A stretch of 64,000 nt of DNA, taken from Campylorhamphus procurvoides. Lineage: Eukaryota > Chordata > Aves > Passeriformes > Dendrocolaptidae. Every line of letters begins with the position of its first letter. The first letter of the stretch is position 1. A program made the translations under genes and the position numbers. Under the pieces are notes generated by a model, which saw nothing but the letters and a program-made list of their open reading frames with translations, was not told where the DNA came from and did no database searches. The DNA is taken from positions 62,001 to 126,000 of the forward strand of contig WBMV01009264.1 in assembly GCA_013396655.1 (NCBI GenBank), written 5' to 3'. This document shows positions 37,906 through 49,131 of the stretch, one piece after another.

Positions 37906-39056
37906 GAGCAGGATGAAGCTACAACACTTTTGGCTCTGTAAAGGGACTGGCTCCTGGTCTGCCCTGGTGGAGATCAGCACTCTGACCACACACATCAGCC
38001 TCAGAAAGGATATGTGGATGCAGAAGTGAGGAACTGGCGTAAGAAAAGGTGTGAATGTCGTTTAAACAAGAATCAAAATATTGTTACTGATCTAAAAAAA
38101 AAAAGTTGAATAGCTTCAAAACACGAGCTACAGCTTTTTAGAATTACCAGCTGGACTTTCTTCATGTAAAACTGCTTAGGAGAGACAGTTAAAGGTTGTT
38201 AGATTTAGAACTTGGGGATTTCCAGAGATGTCTGGAGGGGAAAAAATAGATCTCCTTTTAGCTTTTTGACAGTACTCTGCATCTGATGCTTCTTTCCCAT
38301 GCTGCACTTCAGTCCACTGGGGTGCTGCAGTTCATGGCAGTCTCAGTCTCTTACTTAAGTAAGAAGTTCCCCCCTTTATCCTGGACAATATTGGCTTTTT
38401 TCCCCTTTGCAGGATTGATAAACTTCAAAGAAGTGGTTAGTTTTCTGGAGTGATGTTTTAGATGTTGTTTTTAAACTCCTATATTTCAGTTTCCATGGAA
38501 GTGCCATTAACTGAGTGTAGGGACTTTGACTTGCCCCCTGGCTGTGGCAGATACTCCTGTTCCTGGGCTGAGGAGGTTGCTAAGGCAGCGGAAAGGAGGA
38601 ATGGCTCATTCCACAGCACTGATTGTTGTGCTCCTTCTGGGAACATGATGACTCGCTCCTCACCCTTCCTCAACACTGAGATGGTTTATGGGAACAGAAA
38701 CCAATTCTCTTCATCACTGAAAAAATGCATGGAACTGGTGGCTAAAGGAGGTAAAAATAGCTTGGCTGATTTTTTTGAGGAAAATAAATACTGTATGATG
38801 AAACTGTGGGTTTTGTTTCAATAGTTTTGAACACAAGAATCCAAGCCCTGGGTTGGGCAGGACAGGGATCTGCAGACCTCAGGGCCTTCAGCCACCCCTC
38901 TGGCTGTGCCTGGCCATGAGCATGGAGAGAGAGAGTGTAAAATTGGAAGGAAATGAGGGAGTGCCCTGCTGTCCTGCCCCCCAGTGTGTGTCCCGAGTGC
39001 CAGCGGCCTCATGCCACAGATGTGGGTGCTTAAGAACCCTTGACACTGAGGTTAGA

Positions 39057-39121
39057 GCCCATCTGACAGAGGAGGAAACCGTCTGTCCGAGAGAATTGCC
39101 AACTACTTGCAAAAGGTTTAT
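39057..39121 (+). mobile_element. MIR-like SINE core relic
   Basis: CCCATCTGACAGAGGAGGAA, followed by GAGAGAATTGCC and ACTTGCAAAAGGT, aligns by eye with the well-known MIR core segment (CCCATTTTACAGATGAGGAA ... ACTTGCCCAAGGT). MIR-type SINEs are old amniote elements, and heavily decayed copies are expected in birds. The match is short and from memory. Confidence 0.45.
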
Positions 39122-39519
39122 GATTGTTACATTTTTAGGCTTTTCTGAAGTTGGATTTCATTAACTGCCTAGAAAGCCACTTCTTAGTGTTATTTTTAGA
39201 ATTGCCACTTACATAAAAATAGCTGCACTTGTCTTTGTCCAGCCAGGGCACAGTGAAAGCATTCCCAGATGACCTCTTTTTGTCTGAGGTGATGACACAT
39301 GTGGCGTTCAGAGTGACAGTGTGAGATGGGCTCCTTCACTGCTCTGCAAGGGAAGGGCTGTCTCTGCTCCACCAGACTGGGTCATCTCAGGCACTGGGAG
39401 GATGTTCCAGAGCTGGGGAACTCTTTGGTGAGGTTTCATTTTTATTTCTTGAGTTGGCACCTGCTCTGGAGGGCATCCTCTGCTGCTGTGCTATGTGTTG
39501 TGCCCAGGAGCTGCGTGGG

Positions 39520-40074
39520 AGGTGATTTTACCTCTCTGGTCTGCTCTGGTGAGACCCCACCTGCAGAGCTGCCTCCAGCTCTGGGATCCTGGCACAGAAA
39601 GGACATGGAGCTGCTGGAGCAACTCCAGAGGAGGCACCAAGATGCTCCAAGGGCTGGAGCCCCTCTGCTCTGGAGCCAGGCTGGGAGAGCTGGGGGTGCT
39701 CACCTGGAGAAGAGAAGGCTCCAGGGAGACCTGAGAGCCCCTTCCAGAGCCTAAAGGGGCTCCAGGAGAGCTGGAGAGGGACTTGGGACAAGGGATGAAG
39801 TGAAAGACCAAGGGGGAATGGCTTCCCACTGCCAGAGGGCAGGGTTAGATGGGATATTGGGAATAAATTCTTCCCTGTTGGGGGGGGGGCAGGCCCTGGC
39901 ACAGTTTTTGCAGAGAAGCTGTGGCTGCCCCATCCCTGGAAGTGTCCAAGGCCAGGTTGGATGGGGCTGGGAGCAGCCTGGACTGGTGGAAGGTGTCCCT
40001 GCCCATGGCAAGGGGATGGAATGGGGGGAGCATTAAAGTCCCTTCCAACCCAAACCAGTGTGGGCTTCTATGAT
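39520..40074 (+). mobile_element. CR1 LINE 3' fragment (group A), longest copy
   Basis: It starts near GCTCTGGTGAGACCCCACCT and runs through TGGAGCAACTCCAGAGGAGG, CTGGAGAAGAGAAGGCTCCA, GGGTTAGATGGGATATTGGG and GGATGGGGCTGGGAGCAGC to AACCCAAACCAGTGTGGG and TTCTATGATG. A run of ten or more G at about 39880-39889 replaces the usual GTGAGGGTGGGC block, a slippage-type expansion. The open frames on both strands are element remnants or chance. Confidence 0.93.
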
Positions 40075-42782
40075 GTTGTTGCTCAGGTGTCTATACATGC
40101 TGGGTGGGAGAGGAACGTGAGTGTCCTCAGGGCTGATGTGGGGTGGGGGAGGCAGGTCCTTGTTTGGAGCACTGGGACGGGGTTGCTCCATGCCTGCCCT
40201 ACCCTGCAGAGCCTGGGGAGCAGCTCTTCTGTCTCTTCATTGATGAAAAGAACTAAGGAAATCAGAGGGCAACGTTACTGGCTGTGGTGCTCAGCCAAGC
40301 GAGCCTTCTCTTTTAATGAGAGTGCATTCTGTTTGATCTGTGCTTTCTGGGGGGGGAAATGATGAATTTTAGCCATTATGAAAACAAAAGCCATGGTTAT
40401 TTGTAAGGATTGTTTTATAAGAAGCATATGTGTGCTGTATTATTCTTGTGCTTGAAGTGTGGGGATTGTTTTCAGTTGGGAAGCTGCAGTAGAAGAATGT
40501 GAACTTCTGACTCGAGAAATTGAGCGTGTATGAGCCAAATGCTGAGGGTTCCTATTATGTTTTCATAACTCAGATTTCTCAGAATGGAAGGCATCTCTCA
40601 TGCCTTAGTTACAGAATGACTTTTGCTGCCATTGAGAAAGGCTGGATTCTTTTTCTAGAAAAACTTGTCTTGCTTTCCATACACTCTTGCTCTCCCCATT
40701 GTCCTTCATTTCCCTTTCTCCTGTCCATCAGTTCCTCAGTGTTGTGCCTGTGCAGCTCATTCTCCACCATATTTCTGTTTGAGCTCCTAATTCCGACTTT
40801 TCAATATCAGTGTAGTTGTCAGCATAGACCAAGCTTAAGGGTGATCCAAGGAAAATGTGGGCTCAGCTAACAGCACCTGAGGAATTCTGTCATTTCTCTG
40901 GAAGAACCAAATGAGGCACATCAAATAAACATTGCTTGCAGGGCCGAATGCAGCCCTAACCATTCTGAGATTCTACGCTTTCTGATAAGCTTTTTCAAGG
41001 ATATTAGAGAACATACAATTGGTAGGACTAATTCTATGATACATAATTGCCTTCTGTCAAATTCTTAGAGTAGATCCAAACCAGAGACTCAGTCAAGGAA
41101 TTGCTGGACTGTATCTTGTTGTCCTACATGGAAGGTGCATGATTGAATTAGAAGTTTCTTTTAAACCCAGTCTATCTGGAAGATGGTGAAAAACCACCAG
41201 GAGATAAACTTATAGATACTGACCTCCCCCCTAAAGTGAGGCAAAATATTTCCTGCTCAGTGAAACAACTGTCTCAGTTGGACTGGAATGAAGCTCTGCC
41301 CCTGCTTTCAGTACAGGCAGAGAGCTGGGCTAGAGGGACTCGCTTCGGGCTGACCTGTCTTTTCCATCTGGCCTATAAACAAATCAAAAACTGGTTCTGC
41401 AGTTCCCAATGATGTCTGGACCAGCTTGTGGCAGTGCATTAGGTGATGTGGGGCCCTTTATTTCAGTACCACTTCCAACTGTGGGGACCTTCATCTGTTG
41501 TAGAGGGGCTGCAGGGACATCCAGATCTCTCTTGGCAAGCAGGAGTCAATGACTGTCATGTAAAAAGCATCTCAGGGCTAGGAGTAAGGTATCAGAGCAG
41601 TTTGATGAATGGAGAATAAGAAAGCATTCATCTTAAAGGAGGTTTCTGGCGACTGAGAACAAGCTCAGGTTCATAGTCACTGATAAAAAGTGAGGCATTT
41701 GGGGATATTTTTCCCCTCCTGTCTGATGCAGATCCTCCCCCTGGCTGCATTAGTGCAGAAGGGGAATCTGAATATGTTAATGAAGAGCAGGAGGAACAAG
41801 TAATAAATGCCTTTCCTTTGGTGAACCTAAACTCACAGACCTCCCAAAAGGCTCTGTCTTTAATGTCAAAGTTATAAGGGAGGTGTGTGGGGTGAGGACT
41901 TTAAGAGTGTGGTAGCTGGTGTGGTTCCTTCCCTTCCAAGATGCAAAGGGCTCAGTGTGGTGGAGTTCAAAGCTCTGTCCATGAGAAAGTGGCAGCTGAA
42001 GCTGGACTTGGAGGCAAGGGTGGAGTGAGCCAGACATACTGCATAAAGAAGGACTCTCTCTGCCTTCTTGCTTCATTTCCTTGCTGTGAGAATTCAACTA
42101 AACCCCCAGTTAGACATTCTAAAGCATATTTGCCTTTTGTGGGAGGCAGTGAAGGAATGGGTTGCTGGGATAGTGAGGGAGTTTTGGAGCTCTGGAAATG
42201 CTGCTAAATCAGAGCAATTGTTTCTGAAATGAAATCGTTTTGTGACATCTGATCCTCCTGTAAATTTGGCACTGGAGGATACAGTGGTGGGGTGTAATTA
42301 GCACTTAAATGGACCACGCTCTCCTGGCAGATCCTCTGCAGACATTGTTACCTGAACCATTGTCCTGCAAGGACAACCCTCTGGGAGCTTTTGTCCTTAG
42401 TGAGAGATTCATCACTGCAGTCAGTAGAGATTGGGATGAATCACCAAGGGGTTACTCCTTAACCAAAGTGTTGTTGGGAGTAAACTGCTACCATTCCTGG
42501 AAATAACTGTTTTCTCCTAAGAAACACACTCTGCCATGAGATGGTATTGAAGAGCCTTTGCACCCCATGGTACAGGTGCACCTGAAATAGGGCTGGATAT
42601 TTGTGAGGGCAAATCCTTACCCTTGAAAGCTCATCCTGGTCATGGTGTTACTGGAATGTGGGTGATATCCCTGGAAAAAAAAATCAGTCTCCCTTAAGAC
42701 AGCAGTCAGCAATTTAACAGGTAATGAGGATGTGTCCAGGAGCCATCGACTCCCTCTGACCTGGCAGGTCTGATCAGTTCTT

Positions 42783-43100
42783 ACAGCCCTTTCCAGTGCC
42801 TAGAAGGGCTCCAGAAGAGCTGGAGAGAGATTTTGGACAAGGGCCTGGAGGGACAGGACAAGAGGAATGGCTTCCCACTGCCAGAGGGCAGGGTTAGGTG
42901 GGATACTGGGGAGAAATTCTTTCCTGTGAGGGTGGGCAGGCCCTGGCACAGGTTGGTCAGAGAAGCTGTGGCTGCCCCATCCCTGGAAGTGTCCAATGCC
43001 AGCTTGGACGGGGCTTGGAGCAGCCTGGGCTGGTGGAAGGTGTCCCTGCCCATGGCAGGGAATGGAAGGAGATGAGCTTTAATATCCCTTCCAATACCAA
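42783..43100 (+). mobile_element. CR1 LINE 3' fragment (group A)
   Basis: It spans the CCTTTCCAGTGCCTAGAAGG, GGGTTAGGTGGGATACTGGG, GAGGGTGGGCAGGCCCTGGC and GGACGGGGCTTGGAGCAGCC blocks and ends in a worn tail CCCTTCCAATACCAAGTGTT. It is close in sequence to the copy at 39520. Confidence 0.92.
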
Positions 43101-44610
43101 GTGTTGTATGTACATGTGAGTACAGGTTTTTACTGGGTATATCCAGGATGGAAACACAAGAAGTTACTCCAAAAGGTACAGGAATAAACAAGAAGTGGCC
43201 CAGCTGTGGGTACAGACTTCCTAGGGATGCTCTGGAGCAGGAGGGTGGGTTCTCGTCACTGTAATTTCTGTTTTCAAGGGGATTTCCCCATTTCAGTCCC
43301 AGGTTTGCTGAAGGCCTCAGACTTAACAGAGGGTTCAGGATCTCTTGGAAGGTGATTCTTCAGCATGAGACAGGGATAATATGTCAGGATCAAGCACTGC
43401 TGGTACAGCATAATCCTATCTGAGAAATAAAAAGGGAATAATCTTTGTCATACCTGTCATACTCATATTTTGACTGGTGACCATTAGTTCTGGTGTGTGG
43501 GACATCTTTACCCACTCCATGTATATGGAATATGTTTGGTATTGCTGTCCAGGCCCTGGGATAAATCCAAGTAAGCAAACATCATTGAAGAAGCCTCTCA
43601 CAAAGCAAAAGGAGAGTGGCACTGCTGTGCTCTGTGGACATCAACATATTCGCATATACTTGCTTTTTCTGAAGTCTTTCTATTTATTTTAGAATTATAT
43701 AACCCTTTCATTTCTATTTTTTTTAATTCCAACCCAAACTTTTGCAATGCATGAGCATATATTTGTATATTCTAGAATTGGTTTTGTGTCTTTTAAATGT
43801 CATTTCAGACTGTTAGGAGGTGTTCCATATGGAATCATTTTCTCAAGCTCAGAACTACTTAAACAAGACTGGAGGGTTTATTTATGTTATGTGTGCTCAT
43901 TAAAAGGAGGCACAGTGGGAACACCTGGGAGTTTTCTGTGGGTTTCTATGGAGGAATTTTGTACCTTTTTCATTAAATCAGCTTGTCCTTAAAGATTCAA
44001 ATTTGGTCCCTGGAAAATGTATCCGTTCATTTTTGCATCATCAAAGTGATATTATTTTTGTGCCCTCTCAGCCTTTTATTCTGCAAAACCAGCACACACT
44101 TGTGAACTGCAGCTGCTTCTGGACAAAACTGAGACAGAGTAGGTTTTGATAAGAGAGGTTGATTCTTACATAACACACTGTTTGTTCTCAGCTGTAGTTT
44201 CATGGACACAGTGTGGGTGTACCCCTCGTGCTGCTGGAACACAGGCTGGCTGGATGACTCTGCTCACCCAAATTCTCAGCTCATGCATTGCCTAGACATT
44301 GATGCGTTGGATTTTTAAGTCCAAATGGGCCAGCTGCCCTTGGAGGGACACAGAAATATCTCAAATTTTTATTTTCCTTATAGAAAAATATCTCAGATAT
44401 ATCGGAGATGAACAGGAGTTTTCAGAGAGAACATATTTCAGGGATAATAAGTAGTAAGTATAGAAGACAATAAGTAATAGTAAAAATTCACTGATTGTTT
44501 ACTGGATGAGTTGGATTTGTTGGATAGTCCATTATACATTTATTAAAACCCCACTAACTTGCAGGGCAGAGGTGTAAGCTGGCTACCTAAAGAAAACATA
44601 ACCATTTTAG

Positions 44611-44917
44611 GGGCAGCTTCGATCTCTGCTCCCTGTGAGCAGTGACAGGACCCAGGGAAGGGCTGGAGCTGTGTCAGGGCTTAAGTGGGATCTCAGGGAA
44701 AGGTCCTTCCCCCAGAGGGTGGTGGGCACTGAACAGGCTTCCCAGGGCAGTGGGCACAGCCCCGAGGCTGCCAGAGCTGCAGGAGGGTTTGGACAACGCT
44801 GTGAGGGACAGGGTGGGATTGTTGGGGTGTCTGTGCAGGGCCAGGTATTGGACTGGATGGTCCTTGTGGGTCCCTTCCAATCCAGAAGATTTTATGATTT
44901 CATAATTCTGTGATTCA
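44611..44917 (+). mobile_element. CR1 LINE 3' fragment (group B)
   Basis: It begins GGGGCAGCTTCGATCTCTGC, shows AAAGGTCCTTCCCCCAGAGG and CAGAGCTGCAGGAGGGTTTG, and ends with a tail of repeated short units (TTTATGATTTCATAATTCTG, TGATTCAATAAT). It is the group B copy with the longest tail in the window. Confidence 0.9.
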
Positions 44918-46835
44918 ATAATCAGCTTTTTCTTCTTGACCTTTCCTGTCCATGACTTTCAGCTGTGACAGTCTGGGGACTATGATCCTTCATTTCAGTT
45001 GCTTTAGCCTTCTTTTTGGGGATGGCTTTTGTTTTCAAAACAAATATCTTTTGCTAACTGTAATTCTTACAGGTCTTGGGCCATGAGGCCTTTAATGACT
45101 TGGATACAAAAAGAAGGTATCAGGAGGTTTTCTCCTTGGGTAGTTCCTCCTCAAGCGTTGGATGTCTCACTTCCCTCAGGCGAGAGACACGAGGAGCCTC
45201 AGTCGAAGCACAGGGTTCTCATCAGGGCATTTCAGCAGCACTGGTGATTAAAGCAGCAGAATTTTGCAGGGGCGACCTGCAAACCTCAGCAGCAAACCCC
45301 CTGCTGCCTCAGCAGCCCCCGGGCACTGCTTTTGTTGTGAGCACAGCAGGGGCTGAGTGATGGGTGCACAAAGGAAAAGGAGAGAATGAACAAAACGTAG
45401 TTTATGGCTTTTCTCAAAGGCACTTTTCTAACTCAGAAATGTAAGCCTTGTGGTTTATATGGTTTTGAAATGTAACCACAGATCCTGAGAACTGGAAGAC
45501 ATTTGATTTACCAGCTCCTCCAATTTTGGTACCAGATTCAGAGCAGAGCTCATTTATTTTCAGAATGAAAAATGTTGAAAGGAAATAATGTCAAAATGTT
45601 TAAAACAGGAACATGCTATTGGGAGAAACTGTCAAAGGAAGAACTCGAAGTTATTTGTGTCTTGATGGAGTGGGCACAGATGTGTCTTTTTGAGATCTCC
45701 ACCAACCTTCTATAACGTTGTTTTGGTGAGGCTTTGCCAGGTATTTTATGGCCTGCAACCCCCTTTTTTGGAGCAGTGAAGGATCAGTGTCAGACTGAGC
45801 ACTTTCTCTTGAGCTTGGTCTGGGGACTGAGTGGGCTCAGGTGCCACGGGCACGTGGTGGCTGCTCCAGCAGGGAGGGCCCGGCCACCCCCATTTGGTCA
45901 CAGCTGGAGCAGGGACAGCTCATGCTCTCTGACTTGCCACACTCTGGGTTTTTGCTGGTTTTCATCCTTGTTTTGTTTGTTTTGCTCATTGAATGTCCCT
46001 TGCTAATAGCTGGATATGTCCTCAGGATGTAGGAATCTCTGCAGGATTTAACTTCTCTTTAGCAGTGGAGATTCTGGGTGTTCCTGGTGGGCCGTATGAA
46101 GGTGTTTTTCTGGCCATGCCCCGTCCTCGCCTTGTTCTTGTCCTGAACTGAGCCCAGATGTTCGGTTCAGTTCTGACCACTTGGTTTTCAGTCACTTTGC
46201 TTTATTCCTTCTCCCTTTGGATTTCTTCCTCGCTCCCTTGTGTGTGGAGCAATTGTCTTCTCTCCAGATTTGTCTGGAAGGCTTGTGAAACTTGTTTTTC
46301 CTTGGATATCCTAGCATTAGTTTACTGCTGCTTCTCTCATCTTGGATATGGATGAGCAGGAACCTGTCTGGTATTCCAGTGGGAATATAGCAGTAGTTAT
46401 AATCTTTATCAATGCCAAAGAGACTCATTTTTCACTCTTTATGGGTGCAGGAGAACCATGAGTAGGCTGGTCCTCCAAAGAGGTCCTGCAGGACACAGAA
46501 TAGATGAATTGTTCATTTCTTTCAGGAGACAAAAGTGATGCAAACCTTCACATTTCCATCTTCTGTCCCAGCTGGAGAGTAACTGTGTGCAATAGCTCAA
46601 GAGCCAGCATGAACTGCAGCATCCCTCCTCTCTGGTGGGATGAGGCAAGGGCACGATGTGGCTTTGCTGTCCTGTTCATGTTTGGCTCTGGGAGCTGCTG
46701 CGTGTGCATTATTTTGTTATGTTTAGCCTCTGACTATATTTCATCCTTAGATCCTTAGAAGCCTTACCAGGTAAGGAAGGGAACAGCCCTGTTCAGGCAG
46801 CAGCGGGTGGTTTCTCAGAGTTTCTCTCCTTGTTC

Positions 46836-47128
46836 CATCCCTGCCCTCTGGCAGTGGGAGGCCATTCCCCCTTGTTCTGTCCCTCCATCCCTTGCCCCAT
46901 GTCCCTCTCCAGCTCTCCTGGAGCTCCTTTAGGCTCTGTAAGGGGCTCTCAGGTCTCCCTGGGGTCTTCTCTCCAGGTGAACACCCCCAGCTCTCCCAGC
47001 CTGGTCCTAGAGCAGAGGGGCTCCAGCCCTTGGAGTATCTCCATGGCTTCCTCTGGACTCACTCCAACAAGCCCATGCCCTTCCTGTGCTGAGGAGCCTG
47101 GAACTGGCCAGTGCACCAGGTGGGGTCT
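46836..47128 (-). mobile_element. CR1 LINE fragment (group A), antisense, 3' end missing
   Basis: It starts inside the element at CATCCCTGCCCTCTGGCAG and continues through TGTCCCTCTCCAGCTCTCC, TCCAGGTGAACACCCCCAGC and AGAGGGGCTCCAGCCCTTGG to CACCAGGTGGGGTCTG. The tail half found in other copies is absent, so it was cut by a later rearrangement or deletion. Confidence 0.88.
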
Positions 47129-49066
47129 GTGGAAATCACTGAGTTCTGGGTGCATTCAGTGCTGGGGTCTGGGGAGGGGAAGGTACTCCCCATGTACCTG
47201 TGCCTGCTCAGTGACATGCTGGCTCCACACTGAGCTGGTTAAAATTGACTGGAGAGACGTTTCCATCCAACTGGGTGTCTCAGACCAGGGCGTTCGGGTT
47301 TCAGCTGCAGGGAGGTAAGGGAGGAAAAAGTCAGTAAGAAAAGGGCTGGGTTTGTTGATTGAGGTTTAGAAAGCTTTTTAACAAGTTGAATTATTGGCTG
47401 TATCTGAAGTGAAACACTGCTCTCCTAACTGCTCTCATTTCCTGTATCATTCCAGCTTGTTCCCTGCATTAATTACAGCTCAGATTTACTGTGTATTTGG
47501 TTACACACTGTGTTGCATTCTATTTTTTTTCCTATGTGTGTATAAATTTCTTTGGGAGTCAGGCCAAGAGGAGAGTGTGCAGATATGCACACACACATGG
47601 GCTGAATTTGACTGTAATTTGCTAGTTTAGTGGGGACTAGGGATCTGGTTTTCCCTCTGTTTTGGTGTAAAAAGAGCCTATTCTTTTTCTGAAGGAGGAG
47701 TAGTAGCTGAGAACCGCCAGCGTTTGGAGAGTTCAGCATTTCGGAACAACCAGAGATGAGAGAAAATATTATCTTATGAATTGTAAATGTGGCATTTTTA
47801 ATTTGGCTGATGTTTCCCAGAGGTTAGTGGATAATGGGAATGCTATCATCTCTTGGCTCGACCAGTATCAGCTTGCTACTTCAAATATTTTGTAACTGCA
47901 GTGCCTCAGAGTTCAGTTGGATGAGGTAGAGCATTTCACAGCTGAAGAAGTTTTTTGTGACCTGAAATATGAAGTGTGATGGGATACTGAGCATGAAATT
48001 TGGCATTTGGAAATGAGCTCATTAGGAATTGTAAAACACAGAAAGTGATTGAAAGGATGTTTCCTTTCCAGTGTAACATTTTTCTTTTGGCTGTATGAAA
48101 ACATAAGAGGAGGTGCACGAGGAGTGGTTTTGGAGCGCTCATTCAGATTTTTAAATTCATTCTTCATGTTTAAACTGTTGATGCCATAGACGATTTTCAT
48201 TCAGAATATTCTGAGTCATGGTTTTGTAAGGAAACAATCGTGCATTAAAAAGAATCAGATACCAGACATGTTACTGCTTTTAAAATGAGTTATTCCTTAA
48301 AAAATGGTTCAGAAATACTGGTATGATGAATAATACTGGTATGAATGATAACAGACACAAAAGAATGACCGACTACAAGTTCTACAAGAACTGGGTGAAA
48401 AGTAACAGGAAAATTCCAAATAACCTTCTTTTGAAATGTTGGATCCCTCTTTGTTTAGCATTGCCACTAATCACAGCAGTATTTCACCTTCCCTCTCCCT
48501 CAGACACCACTTTGCCTGGATCCCTACAAAGCCCAGCCTGTGTCCAGTCCAGCCTGGCAAGGGCAGATCTTCCCCTCCAGCACACAGGGCTGAGCTGCCC
48601 CCAGTTCACCTGCTCCCTCCTCCATCCCCAGCTTGCCATGAGGTTACACTTCAGAGCCATTCATTAACAATCCATGTGCTGATCATCCTTCCCAAGGTGT
48701 GCAAGGTGTTCCCTCTTCCCAGACCGTTTTGTTTCCTGTGAGAAGGGCAGGGGGTGGCTGGGGTGAGGAGCAGCAGCAGCACTGAGCTGTGACAGCTCTG
48801 GAGTGCTGGAGCCCACGGGGCTGCTGAGCTAAAGCCGTGCATGGATGATGGCTGTGATTTGGTTGGGGTTTGGAGTGCAGGGTTTTGGCACTCTAATCCT
48901 GACTGGCAGTTGGAAGGTTGGTGGTTTCCAACACAGTGCACGGAGTAGCTGATTTCTCTCGGGTGAAACAATGCCCTAGTGTGTCTGGGCTGCCTCCACA
49001 TAGCAAATAAATCTGTTTTGTTTTGTTTTTCTCACTCCTTTTTTCTCTCTCTTCCCCTTCCTCCAG

Positions 49067-49131
49067 GCCAGGACCCACTCCTACTGCTGAAAAAGCTTCA
49101 GCTCCTGTGGACAAAGCAAGAGCTGTGGAAG
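49067..49131 (+). CDS. EXD3: EXD3 coding exon 2 (codons 13-34)
   Basis: The 65-base exon follows a strong pyrimidine tract and CAG, and ends TGGAAG before GTAAGG. With the one base carried over from 24173 it encodes GQDPLLLLKKLQLLWTKQEL and then WK, in phase 0 at its end. The human EXD3 protein has a GRDPLLLLQALQTLW-like segment at the same place, which is the main ground for naming the gene. The segment is predicted to be a leucine-rich helix near the N-terminus; no catalytic residue lies here. The reading frame in the first two bases is open further left, but the splice acceptor is clear. Confidence 0.88.

Larger units (their letters stand above)
24174..49066 (+). other. EXD3 intron 1 (24.9 kb)
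   Basis: The intron begins GTGAGT and ends with the long pyrimidine tract TTTTTTCTCTCTCTTCC followed by CTCCAG. It carries most of the window's group B and C CR1 copies, a MIR-like relic near 39057 and an AT-core cluster near 36258. Apart from these I see no genes. Long stretches such as 24174-26724, 27056-28756, 29056-31805, 32105-34660, 40075-42782, 43101-44610, 44918-46835 and 47129-49066 look like plain unique intron sequence. Its great length compared with the later introns is normal for a first coding intron. Confidence 0.75.

Noticed and set aside
45076..45360. 94-residue + strand frame after a TTACAG
   Set aside because: No family resemblance and it ends in a stop without a donor; it lies inside EXD3 intron 1.
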